From NCBI GenBank assembly GCA_026999335.1, contig JALTPW010001006.1, positions 1 through 6,641 on the forward strand: DNA of 6,641 bases, given 5' to 3'. The translations under genes were made by a program, and so were the position numbers. Origin of the DNA: Chromatiales bacterium (GTDB lineage: Bacteria > Pseudomonadota > Gammaproteobacteria > SZUA-152). A model generated the notes under the pieces. That model was given only the letters and a program-made list of their open reading frames with translations, did not search any database and had not been told where the DNA came from. Positions 5,178 through 6,641 of this stretch are shown here, piece after piece; the stretch's first letter is position 1, and the number at the start of each line of letters is the position of its first letter.

Positions 5178-6314
5178 ATGAAAAGTAATCTGCATATGCG
5201 TGGGGCACTGATTGCCGGTTTGATACTGACGTTGATAGGGTTGCCTGGAATGGTGCAGGCCGAACGTATCAAGGATCTGGCGCAGATTGCCGGCGTACGC
5301 AGTAACCAATTGGTGGGTTATGGCCTGGTGGTGGGTTTGAGTGGTACCGGTGATCAGACTACACAGACGCCGTTCACCCTGCAAAGCATGAAAAATATGC
5401 TCAACCAATTCGGTATCAATGTGCCTGCCAATGTTAACCCGCAGTTGAAGAATGTCGCAGCGGTGACCCTGCATGCGGATTTGCCAGCGTTTGCCAAGCC
5501 GGGGCAGACCATCGATATCACCGTATCTTCTATTGGTAATGCCAAAAGCCTGCGCGGCGGCAGTTTATTGATGGCGCCATTAAAGGGTGCAGATGGCAAG
5601 GTCTATGCGTTGGCGCAGGGCAATCTGGTGGTCGGTGGTTTTGGGGTCGAGGCCGATGGTTCCAGCATTACCATGAACGTGCCCAATGTCGGACGTATCC
5701 CCAACGGTGCGACCATTGAGCGTGGCGTGGTGTCGTCATTCGCTAACGGTAATTCGCTGATCTTCAATCTGAATACGCCCGATTTTACCACCGCAAATCG
5801 TATCTCCATGGCCATCAATCAACATGTCGGGCCCGACACGGCTCATGCCCTGGATGGTGCTTCTGTTCGGGTTGCCGCGCCTCGTGACACGGGGCAACGG
5901 GTGGCCTTCATGTCGTTGCTGGAAAATATCGAAGTCTCACCGGGTGAGGCGGCGGCGAAAATTGTCGTCAACTCACGCACCGGTACCGTTATTATCGGCA
6001 AGAATGTGCGGGTTTCTCCGGCGGCGGTGACACATGGCGGTCTGATGGTGACCATCAGCGCTCGCCCGGAAGTGAGTCAGCCACCGCCCGGTGGTGTGCT
6101 TGCCGGTGGCGCCGGGCAGACCGTTGTCGTGCCGCGCACGGAGATCAACGTGCAGCAGGCGGACAGTCGTATGTTCAAGTTCGCACCGGGCGTCTCGCTG
6201 GATGAAATCGTTCGCGCCGTCAATGAAGTCGGCGCCGCCCCGGGGGATCTGGTGGCGATACTGGAAGCACTCAAGGCCGCAGGTGCATTGAGCGCCAAGC
6301 TGATCGTGATCTGA
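5178..6314 (+). CDS. flgI: Flagellar P-ring protein FlgI
   Basis: FlgI is a periplasmic protein that forms the P ring in the peptidoglycan layer around the rod. From the ATG at 5178 it has 378 residues (365 in enterics). Residues 1-28 form a Sec signal peptide: MKSNLHMR, a hydrophobic core at about 10-22, and probable cleavage after VQA28, giving a mature start ERIKDLAQIAGVRSNQLVGY typical of FlgI. GLVVGLSGTGDQT (49-61), NVAAVTLHADLPAFAKPGQ (92-110), GGSLLMAPLKGADG (127-140), ALAQGNLVVGGF (144-155), SRTGTVIIG (266-274) and FKFAPGVSLDEIVRAVNEVG (333-352) are family segments. The ATG at 5196 (Met7) is an alternative start without a clear ribosome binding site. GAGAG (5165-5169) lies 8 nt before the chosen ATG. 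The protein contains no cysteine, unlike E. coli FlgI, which needs an intramolecular disulfide. flgJ starts 20 bp downstream. Confidence 0.98.
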   Translation: MKSNLHMRGALIAGLILTLIGLPGMVQAERIKDLAQIAGVRSNQLVGYGLVVGLSGTGDQTTQTPFTLQSMKNMLNQFGINVPANVNPQLKNVAAVTLHADLPAFAKPGQTIDITVSSIGNAKSLRGGSLLMAPLKGADGKVYALAQGNLVVGGFGVEADGSSITMNVPNVGRIPNGATIERGVVSSFANGNSLIFNLNTPDFTTANRISMAINQHVGPDTAHALDGASVRVAAPRDTGQRVAFMSLLENIEVSPGEAAAKIVVNSRTGTVIIGKNVRVSPAAVTHGGLMVTISARPEVSQPPPGGVLAGGAGQTVVVPRTEINVQQADSRMFKFAPGVSLDEIVRAVNEVGAAPGDLVAILEALKAAGALSAKLIVI

Positions 6315-6334
6315 ATGGATGCCGGGTTAATATT

Positions 6335-6641
6335 ATGACCGCGTCACTTTCATCGGCTTCGCTGTATACGGATCTGCAGAGTCTGGAGGGCGTACGCCAC
6401 CGTGCAGACAGTAACCCGGAGGAAACCCTGCGTTTTGCCGCACAGCAGTTTGAAGCCCTGTTTTTGCAGATGATGCTGAAGAGCGCGCGTGATGCCAAGC
6501 TGGATGACGGCCTGTTCGATAGTGAGCAGACGGATTTCTATCAGGATCTGCATGACAAGCAAATGGCCATCAATCTGGCCCAGGGGCAGGGCATTGGCAT
6601 TGCCGAGTTGCTGGTGCAGCAACTGCGCAGTGATCAGGGGC
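6335..6641 (+). CDS. flgJ: Flagellar rod-assembly protein FlgJ, N-terminal rod-binding domain, 3'-truncated
   Basis: FlgJ is exported to the periplasm to help rod assembly; in many Gammaproteobacteria a C-terminal muramidase domain opens the peptidoglycan for the rod. The visible 102 residues correspond to the N-terminal rod-binding (Rod_Binding) domain: AAQQFEALFLQMMLKSARDA (35-54) closely resembles the enteric FVQMMLKSMREA segment, DGLFDSEQTDFYQDLHDKQM (58-77) matches DGLFSSDQTRLYTSMYDQQ, and GQGIGIAELLVQQL (84-97) matches the end of the domain. The frame is open at the right edge, so it cannot be said whether the muramidase domain is fused. The start is the ATG at 6335, without a good ribosome binding site (only GGG at 6323-6325). 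A short frame from 6315 ends at 6338, overlapping this start as ATGA, and may support translational coupling to flgI. Confidence 0.95.
   Translation, partial: MTASLSSASLYTDLQSLEGVRHRADSNPEETLRFAAQQFEALFLQMMLKSARDAKLDDGLFDSEQTDFYQDLHDKQMAINLAQGQGIGIAELLVQQLRSDQG

Noticed and set aside
2..6641. Search for CRISPR arrays, tRNA or rRNA genes, insertion sequences or a novel defence or accessory system.
   Set aside because: Nothing of the kind is present; the window is filled by nine co-oriented flagellar genes with gaps of 71 bp or less.

Overview
This window is the proximal part of a bacterial flagellar rod/hook operon. All genes lie on the + strand in the order flgB (5' end missing), flgC, flgD, flgE, flgF, flgG, flgH, flgI, flgJ (3' end missing). 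FlgH (outer-membrane L ring) and FlgI (P ring) show a Gram-negative host with an outer membrane and peptidoglycan. The gene order and protein sequences resemble Gammaproteobacteria (the flgBCDEFGHIJ arrangement of enterics and vibrios). FlgH ends in WWPF and base composition is moderately GC-rich, which I loosely associate with non-enteric gammaproteobacteria. A beta-proteobacterium is not excluded, and the species cannot be named from this window.

Layout: positions 2-861 encode the proximal-rod proteins FlgB and FlgC, separated by a 71-bp gap with a perfect 8-bp inverted repeat. Positions 869-2802 encode the hook cap FlgD and the hook protein FlgE. Positions 2840-4413 encode the proximal-rod protein FlgF and the distal-rod protein FlgG. 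A 60-bp AT-rich spacer with short direct repeats follows. Positions 4474-6314 encode the L-ring lipoprotein FlgH and the P-ring protein FlgI. From 6335 to the right edge lies the rod-binding N-terminal domain of FlgJ. No gap exceeds 71 bp, no intrinsic terminator is visible, and all minus-strand open frames are shadows of these genes.

How the genes work together: FlgB, FlgC, FlgF and FlgG leave through the flagellar type III export apparatus and stack into the rod, helped by FlgJ. FlgI and FlgH are exported by Sec (clear signal peptides) and form the P and L rings around the rod. FlgD caps the growing hook while FlgE polymerises beneath it.

This is a conserved, well-known system and I see no undescribed one. 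The observations worth a second look are modest: the nine products contain a single cysteine (the FlgH lipid-attachment residue); FlgI is therefore cysteine-free, unlike the disulfide-dependent E. coli protein; very short reading frames end on the start codons of flgI and flgJ; and there are a few small repeats and hairpins.
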